Shown here piece by piece: positions 8,347 through 16,544 of a stretch of DNA of 64,000 nt. The notes below the pieces were generated by a model. The model did no database searches and was not told the origin of the DNA. It was given only the letters and a program-made list of their open reading frames with translations. This DNA comes from Paradesulfitobacterium ferrireducens. GTDB lineage: Bacteria; Bacillota; Desulfitobacteriia; Desulfitobacteriales; Desulfitobacteriaceae. The stretch's first letter is position 1, and each line of letters begins with the position of its first letter. The stretch covers positions 124,001 through 188,000 of the forward strand of contig NZ_JAFLRH010000040.1 in the NCBI RefSeq assembly GCF_017310645.1, in the 5' to 3' direction. The position numbers and the translations under genes are program-made.

Positions 8347-9552
8347 ATGGAGTTTCGCTATAAAGTGATCAATGAACAGATGCAGATTGCGACCGGTGTT
8401 TTGGATGCGGTGGACTCGGAGGCTGCCAAACGCATCCTGGCCGATAACCAATGGCAGATGATCGAGCTCTCCGAAGTCAAGGGTTGGGGCAATTGGCTCG
8501 GCAGAGAGTTCAAAGGCAAAGTGAAATATGAATCGGTCTCAGCTTTCTGCAGCCAAATGGCCATGATGATTCGCTCAGGCGCTAATTTGGTGCGCGGCTT
8601 AGAGATTTTAGCCGCGCAGTCTGAAGACAAACGTTTGAAAGAGGTCATTGAAACGGTCTTCCGCAGCGTCAGCCGGGGAAATTCTTTGTCCCAGGCGATG
8701 CGCGAGAGCCGGGGTGCTTTGCCTGAACTTCTGGTCAATCTGGTCGCGGTCGGAGAGCAAAGCGGTATGCTGGATTCGGTCCTAACCAGCATGGCCGAGT
8801 ATTATGAACGCGAGAATTTTATCCATAAAAAAATAGCGAGTGCAGCTATTTATCCTGTGATTATGTTAGTCGTGCTGATCGGTTTAATCGGCTTTTTCCT
8901 AGGTTTTATCCTGCCTGAGATTATGGATCTCATGACCCAAAACGGTCAAAAGCTGCCGGCCATTACCCAGCTGATTGTGGACAGTTCTACTTTCTTACGG
9001 TCGTACGGCTTGGTGCTGGTGGCTGTCCTTGCAGGTTTGGCGGCAGTGCTCTACCGGCTTTTTAAAATACCCAAATACCGTTATTACTTGGATAGTTTCT
9101 TATTGCGAGTGCCGCTTCTGGGCAAGAACACCCGTGCAGTCGTGACCGCTCGCTTTTCGAGGACGCTCGCTCTTTTTCTGCACTCGTCCATTCCGATCGT
9201 TCCGATTCTGAACTCGATGGAAAATATTGTAGGCAATGAGGTTCCCCGCCTGGCAGTGGTGCGGGCGCGGGAGCGGGTGATCCGGGGGGAGACTTTGGCC
9301 GCGGCTTTTGGCCAGGAAAAGTTCTTTGATCCGCTGGTCATTCAAATGATGTCGATCGGAGAAGAGACGGGGCGCTTGGAGGAATTGATGGAAGAAGTGG
9401 CGAATAACTATGATAAGCGGGTGGAAATCGGGATTGCTCGCATGGTAGCCTTGGTGGAGCCGATGTTTACGGTGCTCATTGGAATTTTTGCCGGAGGCAT
9501 GATTATCTCGATCGCCTTGCCGATTTTCAATATGGCCAATGTTGTTAAGTAA
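8347..9552 (+). CDS. pilC: type IV pilus inner-membrane platform protein PilC (GspF family)
   Basis: 401 residues with two T2SSF domains (about residues 65-190 and 270-395), each ending in hydrophobic helices. Typical motifs are FCSQMAMMIRSGANLVRGL and ARFSRTLALFLHSSIPIV. PilC couples the PilB motor to pilus assembly in the membrane. ATG 8347 follows AGGAGTG; an earlier in-frame TTG (8326) lies only 3 bases after the pilB stop and is less likely. Confidence 0.94.
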   Translation: MEFRYKVINEQMQIATGVLDAVDSEAAKRILADNQWQMIELSEVKGWGNWLGREFKGKVKYESVSAFCSQMAMMIRSGANLVRGLEILAAQSEDKRLKEVIETVFRSVSRGNSLSQAMRESRGALPELLVNLVAVGEQSGMLDSVLTSMAEYYERENFIHKKIASAAIYPVIMLVVLIGLIGFFLGFILPEIMDLMTQNGQKLPAITQLIVDSSTFLRSYGLVLVAVLAGLAAVLYRLFKIPKYRYYLDSFLLRVPLLGKNTRAVVTARFSRTLALFLHSSIPIVPILNSMENIVGNEVPRLAVVRARERVIRGETLAAAFGQEKFFDPLVIQMMSIGEETGRLEELMEEVANNYDKRVEIGIARMVALVEPMFTVLIGIFAGGMIISIALPIFNMANVVK

Positions 9553-9583
9553 GCATATTTTCTAAGCAGATAGGAAGTTTGCC

Positions 9584-10111
9584 ATGATTTTTACTGGCAA
9601 AGTAAAAGGTACAAGGCTTAACCTGCAGACAGGGTTTACTTTGATCGAAGTGATGCTGGTAATTGCCGTAATCAGTATCCTTGCTGTAGTGGCTGTACCC
9701 AAATATCAAGTGCTTAGTGACCGGTATCACTTGGAATCCTCGGCCCAGATCGTGGCAGGGCGCTTGCGCTATGCAAAACAGGCTGCCATGGATTGGCGCA
9801 AGCCGGTATATGTCGGTTTGTTAAATAACGGGGTGCAGCTTTTTGATGATAGCGGTAACCCTATCGGTGATTTTCAAACCTTTGATTCCGGAATTACTTT
9901 TGCGGCTCAGCCGGGCTCCGGTCTGATCACAGTTCCGGGTACCTCCAATGTGGGAGTTGCTTTTGATTTCAGGGGATTTGTCCAGGCCAGCGGGTGCAGT
10001 TCCAATCCGGATTTCGCAGCGTGTATCCCTTTAACAAGTTCCCGCAGCAGCCAGAGTATTCTCGTCAATATCGGGACGGGCACAGGATATGTCACGGTGG
10101 GTGCTCCTTAA
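9584..10111 (+). CDS. minor prepilin, GspH/FimT-like
   Basis: 175 residues. The prepilin site TG/FTLIEVMLVIAVISILAVVAVP has Glu at +5 and follows a 17-residue basic leader. The conserved segment SSAQIVAGRLRYAKQAAMDWRK is typical of GspH/FimT pseudopilins, which help prime the pilus tip. It is the first of four minor pilin-like genes in the operon; the others resemble PilV, PilW and PilX in that order. Confidence 0.82.
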   Translation: MIFTGKVKGTRLNLQTGFTLIEVMLVIAVISILAVVAVPKYQVLSDRYHLESSAQIVAGRLRYAKQAAMDWRKPVYVGLLNNGVQLFDDSGNPIGDFQTFDSGITFAAQPGSGLITVPGTSNVGVAFDFRGFVQASGCSSNPDFAACIPLTSSRSSQSILVNIGTGTGYVTVGAP

Positions 10112-10129
10112 GCGGAAAGAAGGGTCAGG

Positions 10130-10501
10130 ATGAGAGCGAGGAAATCTCAGCGGGGTATGACGATTCTTGAAGTGGTTTTTGCGCTAACGATATTAATGAT
10201 TGGCATCGGATTTTTGGTTCAGAGCGACGCAGTATCCTACCGCTACCGGGCTCAAAGGGAGATCAGGCAGCAGATGCTTTTTTATGCAGCCGGACAAATC
10301 GAAGCCTTGGTGGAAAAGCAGAATGTTGCGGATTCAAGCCCTCCTTTCAGTAATTTTAACGTCCAGACCGATATGACAGCTGTAAATTCTCAACCTTCGG
10401 ATAAAGTAACTCTCCAGCAAGTGCGCCTGACGGTGACAAGCAGCGGGACGGGCAATCCGGCACCGGTAAGTATTTATACATACAGGATCGTTGAGCCATG
10501 A
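10130..10501 (+). CDS. minor prepilin, PilV/GspI-like
   Basis: 123 residues with an RG/MTILEVVFALTILMIGIGFL cleavage region (Glu at +5). The size and the downstream alternation of polar residues (QREIRQQMLFYAAGQIEALVE) match PilV/GspI-type minor pilins. Its stop overlaps the next start (ATGA), indicating translational coupling with the PilW-like gene. Confidence 0.78.
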   Translation: MRARKSQRGMTILEVVFALTILMIGIGFLVQSDAVSYRYRAQREIRQQMLFYAAGQIEALVEKQNVADSSPPFSNFNVQTDMTAVNSQPSDKVTLQQVRLTVTSSGTGNPAPVSIYTYRIVEP

Positions 10502-11034
10502 GAAAGCGTAGACAAAGCGGTTTTACCCTCTTAGAAGTGATGATTGCAATCGCTATCTTTGGCTTTCTGATGCTTTATACCTCACAGCTTATGAGTCATG
10601 AAATTCACCTGTTTAATTCCGCCTTGAAAGAAAACGAACTGCAGCAGAAAGCCCGAACGGCGCTTATGCATACACTGGATGAAATCCGGCTCCATGCCTT
10701 TACCTTTTATTCCGATAGCGGTCAGGGAACAGACACCGGGGTGTATTACAGCGATACGGGTCAAAACGGCAGCATCAGAGCCCTGGTGATACAAAACCCT
10801 CACGACCCGGAGAGTTTGCCTGCGGGGACGGTTTATTGGGAAGCCGGCAGCCAGAGGCTTTGGTTTAAACGGGATGACACGGAGAAGTATTTAATCGCTG
10901 ATCAGATTTCCGTTTTTAGTATTACCGAAGCGAGCTCTTCTGGCACGCGGCACTTAATTAAAATTGAAGTCACTGCGGGTGATGCGGGGACAGCGGAGTC
11001 TTACCGGCTCGTTACCTGGGCCCGTTTGTACTAG
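10498..11034 (+). CDS. minor prepilin, PilW/GspJ-like
   Basis: 178 residues. The leader MRKRRQSG is followed by FTLLEVMIAIAIFGFLMLY (Glu at +5). The segment KENELQQKARTALMHTLDEIRLH is the usual amphipathic part of PilW/GspJ proteins. It overlaps the preceding gene by 4 bases. It belongs with the neighbouring minor pilins, probably as part of a tip-initiation complex. Confidence 0.78.
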   Translation: MRKRRQSGFTLLEVMIAIAIFGFLMLYTSQLMSHEIHLFNSALKENELQQKARTALMHTLDEIRLHAFTFYSDSGQGTDTGVYYSDTGQNGSIRALVIQNPHDPESLPAGTVYWEAGSQRLWFKRDDTEKYLIADQISVFSITEASSSGTRHLIKIEVTAGDAGTAESYRLVTWARLY

Positions 11035-11064
11035 GATTATAGAAGTTTAAATGGGTGGTGTCAC

Positions 11065-11448
11065 ATGCGCCAAAGGGGTTCAGCCCTGCTAACATCTGTC
11101 GTCGTCATCATGGTCTTATTCCTCATTTCCGGAATATTTTTTTCTATAATAATGTATCAAACCCGGCTTGAAACATCGGAGGAAAAAGCGCTCAAAGCAT
11201 ATTATCTAGCAGAAGCAGGAATCAACTACGAAATAGCACAAGTCTTAAATCAGCCAACTCCACCGCCCCAAAACGATTCAGTGACAGTAAGTTCACCCTT
11301 TGGCTCCGATTACGGGGGGGAATTTACAGTGCAATGGGTTGACGACGGCAACGGCCATACATTTACCGTTACTAGTTCCGGCAGTTATCAGGGAACGAAG
11401 AGGACACTCAAAGAACAGTATAAGTACCCGCCGAAAGAGAGCCCGTGA
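11065..11448 (+). CDS. PilX-like minor pilus protein
   Basis: 127 residues. The start MRQRGSALLTSVVVIMVLFLISG has one membrane helix but lacks the Glu at +5, as is common in PilX/GspK-like proteins. The segment KALKAYYLAEAGINYEIAQ is the PilX N-terminal domain hallmark (YLAEAG). It lies at the end of the minor-pilin block and overlaps the GTG at 11445 of the following frame. Confidence 0.78.
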   Translation: MRQRGSALLTSVVVIMVLFLISGIFFSIIMYQTRLETSEEKALKAYYLAEAGINYEIAQVLNQPTPPPQNDSVTVSSPFGSDYGGEFTVQWVDDGNGHTFTVTSSGSYQGTKRTLKEQYKYPPKESP

Positions 11449-11471
11449 GCGATAAAACGGAGGTGGAAAAA

Positions 11472-13334
11472 GTGAAAAGAGTGGGGCAAGGCATATGGCT
11501 TTCAATCGTCGTTCTTGTCATCTTGAGTTTATATCTCTCCGGTTGTTCAAACGGCTCCGGTAATAATTCCAAACCTTCTTCAGATTGTGACAAAAATAAC
11601 GGGCGTACATTTGCCGTATCGGATATAAAGCCGGATGACGTAGGAAATGGCGATGGGAAAGGGAATCAAGGGGAATCCGGCCCAAAACCGGAGATATTCA
11701 TCGCCGGCAAATATGTAAATCAAGCGTTTTCAGTCTATGTGTATGTGAGCAATAATGGTGAAAGAGCTAAGGATAACGCTGCCCGAAATGTCAGGGTCTT
11801 TCTGAGAAATGCTGAAACAGATGAAAACCTGAAAGAGTTTGGACCGTTTAATATTGATGAGGGTCAGTATTACCAATTACCAAATGTTACTTATGATAAA
11901 CCGGCTCGTGTTTACTTTTATGTGCAGGGGGAAATTCATATTGGTAATAGTAATACGGATGAGAATCTCCTTTCTGAGCCAAACGATAAAAAAAATCTAG
12001 ACGAAAAGGATGAAGACGAAGAAACAAAACATTGGCGTACAACCTGCGGTAAAAGCAATGAGTTTGATATTCTCTCTATATCCAGAACGCTTAAAATCGA
12101 GGGCTATAAAGACGCTGATTTGAAAGAACCCCTTAATGCCTCAAACCCTGATACCCAAGCTCCTACATTAAAAGCAGGGAATAAATTTTACCTTAAGCTC
12201 ATTGCTCTGAAAGCAGATGGTGGAATTGACACCAACTTCTCATTTTCTAACCTGTCGTCCGGCTGGAAGCTTGTTGCAGAAAATGCTTCTACCGGAACGG
12301 TTGATCCGAATGACTTTAAGCTGATGCAAGATCTGCCGGAATCAGTTGGGCCCGGCATTGGTCGCATTCAAGCACAATTCGATGACGTGGGGATTATCAA
12401 GCTGAGAATGAAAGGAATTGAAGGAGTCGTTACTGAGTCAGCCCCAATAGGGCGGTTTATTCCTGATCATTTTGTGTTTAATCCGGAGGCGTCGAGTCCC
12501 ATTTTCAAAGTCAGAGGAGATATTGGGGCAGCCTATGATTCCTTGCCTGATGAGGAACGCCTATGGGGATATATTGGAGAACCAATGGAACTTAAGGTAT
12601 CCTTGAGGGCCGTATCGGCCGATGGACGTACGACTGAAAATTATGCCGGGGATTTTGATGAGTTTCAGAGCGTGCTTGGAAGTGTATCCAATCCAGGCTG
12701 GGGATTAAAGCTTAGCTCAGATACCGGAGATATCTCAGGACGTCTGAATTTGTCACCGCTTGGGGGATTTAGCGAAGGAGAAGCTTTCTTAAGCGCTAGT
12801 ATCAAAGTAAGTAAAGGTTCGAGCAGCGAGGAAACCCTGAGAGGATTAAGCTTAAGTGTCCAGCCTTCGGATTTAGATGGGGTAGCCTTGGATACTGCGG
12901 TACAGGCAATGATTCAGGGAAAGTCCGGTTTACTTCCCGGGCCATTTAGCCTGTATGGAGGACGAATTCATGTGATCGGGGGCTATTATACTCAGCAGAA
13001 TGTAACCGTACCTGTGGTCTTAGAGCGTTGGGATAATGGACAATTTATCAAAAATGATTGGGATTCTGAAAGTTCGATTGCCCAAGGTGGATTAAGCGGA
13101 CAACCCGATGTTTTATCTATTTCTAATGAACAGATTCAATTTCACGATGGGACAAAGAACATCGCGGTTACCAATAACGGTGGCAGCAACATTACGTGTA
13201 CTTTGGTTCCGGCTTTCTCAGGATCGGTTCCGTCTTATTTTGACTTCTACTCGGAAAACTTAGTCTGGGGACAAATCCTGAAGCCAGAAGCTCCGACAGG
13301 CGGAAGCATTATTTGGGAAAAAGAAGAACCATAA
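11472..13334 (+). CDS. large secreted lipoprotein in the pilus operon, function unknown
   Basis: 620 residues from GTG 11472, preceded by GGAGGTGG; an earlier GTG (11445) overlaps the pilX-like stop. A type II signal peptide ends in the lipobox LSGC. The remainder is acidic and beta-rich looking, with a region resembling extracellular Ig-like modules (residues 60-160) and no recognisable enzyme motif. I do not recognise the family. Its position between the minor pilins and pilM suggests a surface role in pilus anchoring, tip function or alignment, analogous in place but not in sequence to PilY1 or PilP. This is inference. Confidence 0.72.
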   Translation: MKRVGQGIWLSIVVLVILSLYLSGCSNGSGNNSKPSSDCDKNNGRTFAVSDIKPDDVGNGDGKGNQGESGPKPEIFIAGKYVNQAFSVYVYVSNNGERAKDNAARNVRVFLRNAETDENLKEFGPFNIDEGQYYQLPNVTYDKPARVYFYVQGEIHIGNSNTDENLLSEPNDKKNLDEKDEDEETKHWRTTCGKSNEFDILSISRTLKIEGYKDADLKEPLNASNPDTQAPTLKAGNKFYLKLIALKADGGIDTNFSFSNLSSGWKLVAENASTGTVDPNDFKLMQDLPESVGPGIGRIQAQFDDVGIIKLRMKGIEGVVTESAPIGRFIPDHFVFNPEASSPIFKVRGDIGAAYDSLPDEERLWGYIGEPMELKVSLRAVSADGRTTENYAGDFDEFQSVLGSVSNPGWGLKLSSDTGDISGRLNLSPLGGFSEGEAFLSASIKVSKGSSSEETLRGLSLSVQPSDLDGVALDTAVQAMIQGKSGLLPGPFSLYGGRIHVIGGYYTQQNVTVPVVLERWDNGQFIKNDWDSESSIAQGGLSGQPDVLSISNEQIQFHDGTKNIAVTNNGGSNITCTLVPAFSGSVPSYFDFYSENLVWGQILKPEAPTGGSIIWEKEEP

Positions 13335-13361
13335 CAATTTAGGCAAGAGGAGTAAAAGCAC

Positions 13362-14504
13362 GTGTTCAAACGTCGGAAATGGGTTGCAGTCGTGCGTGAC
13401 GATTCTTGGGTTATTGCTAAAATTGCACGAAGTAAGAATGAGATAAAGCTATTAAAGCTCAAGACCTGTGAAATTAAACAGACCAATTTTGACATCGGGC
13501 AAATCGAGCAAGGCACTCAATCCCCCATAAATTCCGATGCGGACAATATCCTTAAGTCTTGGCTGCGTCAGGAAAAAATTCCTCTGACCAAACTAGTAAT
13601 AGCGCTTTCATGCCCTGGAGTCATTACCCGCATGATTACGATTCCTGTGCTCAAACCGAAAGAGCTCGATAAACTAATGACAGAACAGGTGGATCAGTAT
13701 TTCACTTTAAATATTGAAGACTACATCGTGGACTATCGGATTTTGGAGAAAGTTGAAGAAGACGGACAGGAACGCCAGCGTATTCTGCTGGCAGCCCTGC
13801 CTAAATTCCAGTGGGGGAAATATTGGTTACAATGGGAGAAGATTGGACTTAAGCCCAGGGCTGTGGATTTAGTCGCAGACAGTCTGGCCCGGCTTTACGG
13901 AAGGCTAGGTTCGCCTACTGCAATTCGCGGAAAGAAAGCAGAAAAGCCGGCAATAGTAACCGATACAAGCAAGGTCAAAGTTGAAATAGGTGCTGCTGCA
14001 TCCGAAAACGCGATGGAAGAGAGAGAAACCGGCGATCATATAAGCGAAGACGTGGCAATTATAGATCTAAACAGTGGAAGAGCAGAATTTATGTTATTGG
14101 AGCATGGAGTTCTTTTCTTGTACTCAGATCTGGAACTTCATTTGGAAGAATTTGCGGACTCTGTTCTTTCCGCGGACCACGCTTCCGAACCGGGAATTGT
14201 TACTCGGGAATGGGTGCGCTCCGAGATTGAGTTAACCTTAATGCCAGCCTTGCGTACAATCACAGATTTCTTAAATTTTTTTGCTGCCCGTCATTTTGGT
14301 AAACCCATTGACCGCGTCTATTTAACGGGAGAATATGCCAACTGGGGTTTCTTACCCGAGCTATTCGAAAGCAACTTGGAAGTACCTGTACAGGCGGGGT
14401 TTCCTCATGGCTGGAGGCCTAAGTTTAGCCGCAAATTGCGAGGAATCCAAAAAGATTGGATGAGGTATGGGAGCCTGTATGGGTTGGCTCTGCGGGAGGA
14501 CTAG
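13362..14504 (+). CDS. pilM: type IV pilus assembly protein PilM
   Basis: 380 residues with an actin-like fold pattern. The N-terminus WVAVVRDDSWVIAKIARSK replaces the more usual GLDIGS motif. The phosphate-binding and subdomain segments appear as VAIIDLNSGRAEFML and RVYLTGEYANWGFLPEL. PilM is a cytoplasmic protein that binds the PilN N-terminus. It starts at GTG 13362 after AAGAGGAG, and its stop abuts the pilN ATG. The divergent first motif makes ATP binding uncertain, but the pilM-pilN-pilO order supports the name. Confidence 0.8.
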   Translation: MFKRRKWVAVVRDDSWVIAKIARSKNEIKLLKLKTCEIKQTNFDIGQIEQGTQSPINSDADNILKSWLRQEKIPLTKLVIALSCPGVITRMITIPVLKPKELDKLMTEQVDQYFTLNIEDYIVDYRILEKVEEDGQERQRILLAALPKFQWGKYWLQWEKIGLKPRAVDLVADSLARLYGRLGSPTAIRGKKAEKPAIVTDTSKVKVEIGAAASENAMEERETGDHISEDVAIIDLNSGRAEFMLLEHGVLFLYSDLELHLEEFADSVLSADHASEPGIVTREWVRSEIELTLMPALRTITDFLNFFAARHFGKPIDRVYLTGEYANWGFLPELFESNLEVPVQAGFPHGWRPKFSRKLRGIQKDWMRYGSLYGLALRED

Positions 14505-15083
14505 ATGCAGCAAAAGACAGAATTCAATTTTTTATTAGCTTGGCAAAAACAGCAAGCCTTGGCTTCAGGGAAACGGATTTCCCAAACTTCAACCCTCATG
14601 ATGGTGGCCCTGGTAACAGGTTTCTTGTTCATTTTGGGCGGAGCGAGCGCACCTTGGCTCTGGGAATATCATTTAACCCGGCAGCTAAACGCGCTCAATG
14701 CGCAAATAGCGGGAATGGCCAACGTTGAAACTAAAGTACAGCAGCTTACGTCACTTCAAACCCAGAAAAAGAAAGAAGAACAGCTTGAGGCTGACATAAA
14801 GAAAAATACCCAAGATCCCGGGCCGGTTCTGGATAAGCTGAGTAAGCTTTTACCCACGGGGACCAAGGTCAATGCTTTTTCTATGCCAGGGGATAACACG
14901 TTCAATGTAAATGTAACTGTTCTAACCCCAGTAGATGTAGCCAGATTATGGAGCAGTGTACGCGACTCAGGTCTGTTCGAGAATGTGGACATTAAAACGG
15001 TGTCTCTGGAAGACAAGGAACAGCAGTTAGCTTTAACTCTAAAGCTGAAACCTGGTAAGGAGTCGATAAATGGTACGAAGTAA
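14505..15083 (+). CDS. pilN: type IV pilus assembly protein PilN
   Basis: 192 residues. A cytoplasmic N-terminus (FNFLLAWQKQQALASGKR) precedes one membrane helix (about residues 28-50), a coiled coil (residues 60-100) and a ferredoxin-like periplasmic-type domain. The start codon follows the pilM stop directly. Together with PilM and PilO it forms the alignment complex. The family is poorly conserved in sequence, so the name leans on topology and gene order. Confidence 0.8.
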   Translation: MQQKTEFNFLLAWQKQQALASGKRISQTSTLMMVALVTGFLFILGGASAPWLWEYHLTRQLNALNAQIAGMANVETKVQQLTSLQTQKKKEEQLEADIKKNTQDPGPVLDKLSKLLPTGTKVNAFSMPGDNTFNVNVTVLTPVDVARLWSSVRDSGLFENVDIKTVSLEDKEQQLALTLKLKPGKESINGTK

Positions 15084-15104
15084 AGTTCTTGGAGAGGTAA
15101 AGGT

Positions 15105-15710
15105 ATGAAAAAGGAAAAAGTACAGATCATTGCCCTTGCCGTCCTCATCGGGTTCGGACTGATTTATGCTTACTATACTTACCTCCTGAGTCCGGAAATC
15201 AGAGTAATTAAGCAGAAGACAGGGCAGCTTGCTCAGCGTCAGGAGTATTATCTTCGCTTACAAAACTATGCCAAGAATGAAACGGGTCTGGATCAAGAAA
15301 TTAAGACCCTTGAGCAAGAAATAAAAGGATTAAAAACTAAGCCAACAGGGCATTTAGACAAGCCCCAGATAATGGTTGATCTTTACGCCTTAGCGAAGGA
15401 GAAGGGGGTTTATCCCCAGACAGTGGCCTTTGCCGAGCCTCAGGTTAAGTCAGGACATATCGAATTACCCGTGACATTTACCTCACTTGGTCAGCCGGGT
15501 AATGTACTGGGTATGATTGCTACCTTAGTTGCTCAGAAAAATTCTAATTTAGCTGTGCAAGCGGTAAACCTTACCCAACAGCAAGGAGTATTGCGCGCGG
15601 AACTCAAACTAACGGGTTTTTATAGCGATGATATGCCACCCGCAGCAAAGCCTTCCTTCATGAACGCTTCCTTTGGTGTAGACAATCCGGCCCAGATGTT
15701 TCAGCCTTAA
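15105..15710 (+). CDS. pilO: type IV pilus assembly protein PilO
   Basis: 201 residues: one N-terminal membrane helix (residues 8-24), a coiled coil with Gln/Glu/Lys heptads (residues 30-80), then a compact domain with ELPVTFTSLGQPGNVLGMI, typical of PilO. It follows pilN by 21 bases with GGAGAGGT upstream. This is the last intact gene of the first pilus cluster. Confidence 0.8.
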   Translation: MKKEKVQIIALAVLIGFGLIYAYYTYLLSPEIRVIKQKTGQLAQRQEYYLRLQNYAKNETGLDQEIKTLEQEIKGLKTKPTGHLDKPQIMVDLYALAKEKGVYPQTVAFAEPQVKSGHIELPVTFTSLGQPGNVLGMIATLVAQKNSNLAVQAVNLTQQQGVLRAELKLTGFYSDDMPPAAKPSFMNASFGVDNPAQMFQP

Positions 15711-15783
15711 TTATTAAAAGTCATTTACAGCCAACGATGCAGCCCAAAAATCTGACAAGAATTGTACTAGAGGAGTGGAACAC

Positions 15784-16218
15784 ATGGCAAATACTGAACC
15801 CTTTTTCCTAGAAAAGCAGTCAGATCACAGATTATCTGAACTCGAAATTGTACTTAAGGCTATCCTCGAAGGGGATTTTCGCCGCTAGACCATGTCAAGG
15901 CTACCGAATCTTCTTTTATGCCTTTAATTGATGCTTCGGAAAAACAGCAGACATATGTTCATGAAATAAGTAAAATGACTCAACTGATTCAGTCAGTGGC
16001 GACACAAAACTGATCTTTTGGCTCTGAATGCTGCCATTGAGGCCGCACGGGCGGGAGAACACGGCCGGGGCTTTGCCGTCGTTGCCACCGAAGTGCGCAA
16101 ATTAGCTCATCAAACGAAACAGTCGGTAAAAGACATTACTGAAAAAATCAGAGCTCTTACGGAACAGACAGAGCACTGGCACTTGGTTCTGAATACAGTT
16201 GGAAAGGTTATTGGCTAA
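15784..16218 (+). pseudogene. decayed methyl-accepting chemotaxis protein
   Basis: An ATG with AGGAG upstream opens a 34-codon frame that stops at 15886. Coding continues in another frame (PLDHVKATESSFMPLID) up to a TGA at 16011. It then returns to the first frame with the receptor hairpin-tip sequence [20 protein letters not shown] and [19 protein letters not shown], ending at 16218. So two compensating frameshifts, near 15880 and 16010, break a short soluble chemoreceptor gene. The reconstructed product would be about 145 residues, shorter than intact homologues, so internal or 3' loss is also likely. Confidence 0.82.
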
Positions 16219-16314
16219 ATTGTAATTATTTTTTTATTAGAAGCTTTAGGTTAAAAATATACCGGCGGCTGAATCGAAATATGGAAATGTTTACTGCAAT
16301 GTAATTTAACAAAG

Positions 16315-16360
16315 AAAAAAGTGACTCTATAGCACTAAAGCCTAGCGGGGTCACTTTTTT
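16315..16360 (+). terminator. Rho-independent terminator
   Basis: Within the 326-base gap between the chemoreceptor remnant and the PucR-type gene. AAAAAAGTGAC (16315-16325) pairs perfectly with GTCACTTTTTT (16350-16360), which provides its own U-tract in either direction. The rest of the gap is AT-rich, with a weak promoter-like TTGGTA (16405) / CTAAAT (16428) pair and the hairpin at 16497. Confidence 0.75.
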
Positions 16361-16496
16361 ATAACATCAATAGATTTTTAGCATAAGATCCCAAAAAAGG
16401 TTTTTTGGTAGATGCTGTATTTTTAGGCTAAATATCCTAGACTTTTCTATTATTTTGTTCTAAAATGAATAAAACAACCCGCGAAGCAATAAAATA

Positions 16497-16520
16497 GCTC
16501 TCGGAAAATTATCCGAGAGC
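16497..16520 (+). promoter_or_regulatory. 9-bp perfect hairpin in the leader of the PucR-type gene
   Basis: GCTCTCGGA (16497-16505) and TCCGAGAGC (16512-16520) flank a 6-nt loop, 25 bases before the start codon. There is no T-run, so it is not a standard terminator. It could be an operator or a leader structure. Confidence 0.45.
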
Positions 16521-16544
16521 GTACGATCTACGGGGGGAGTATAG

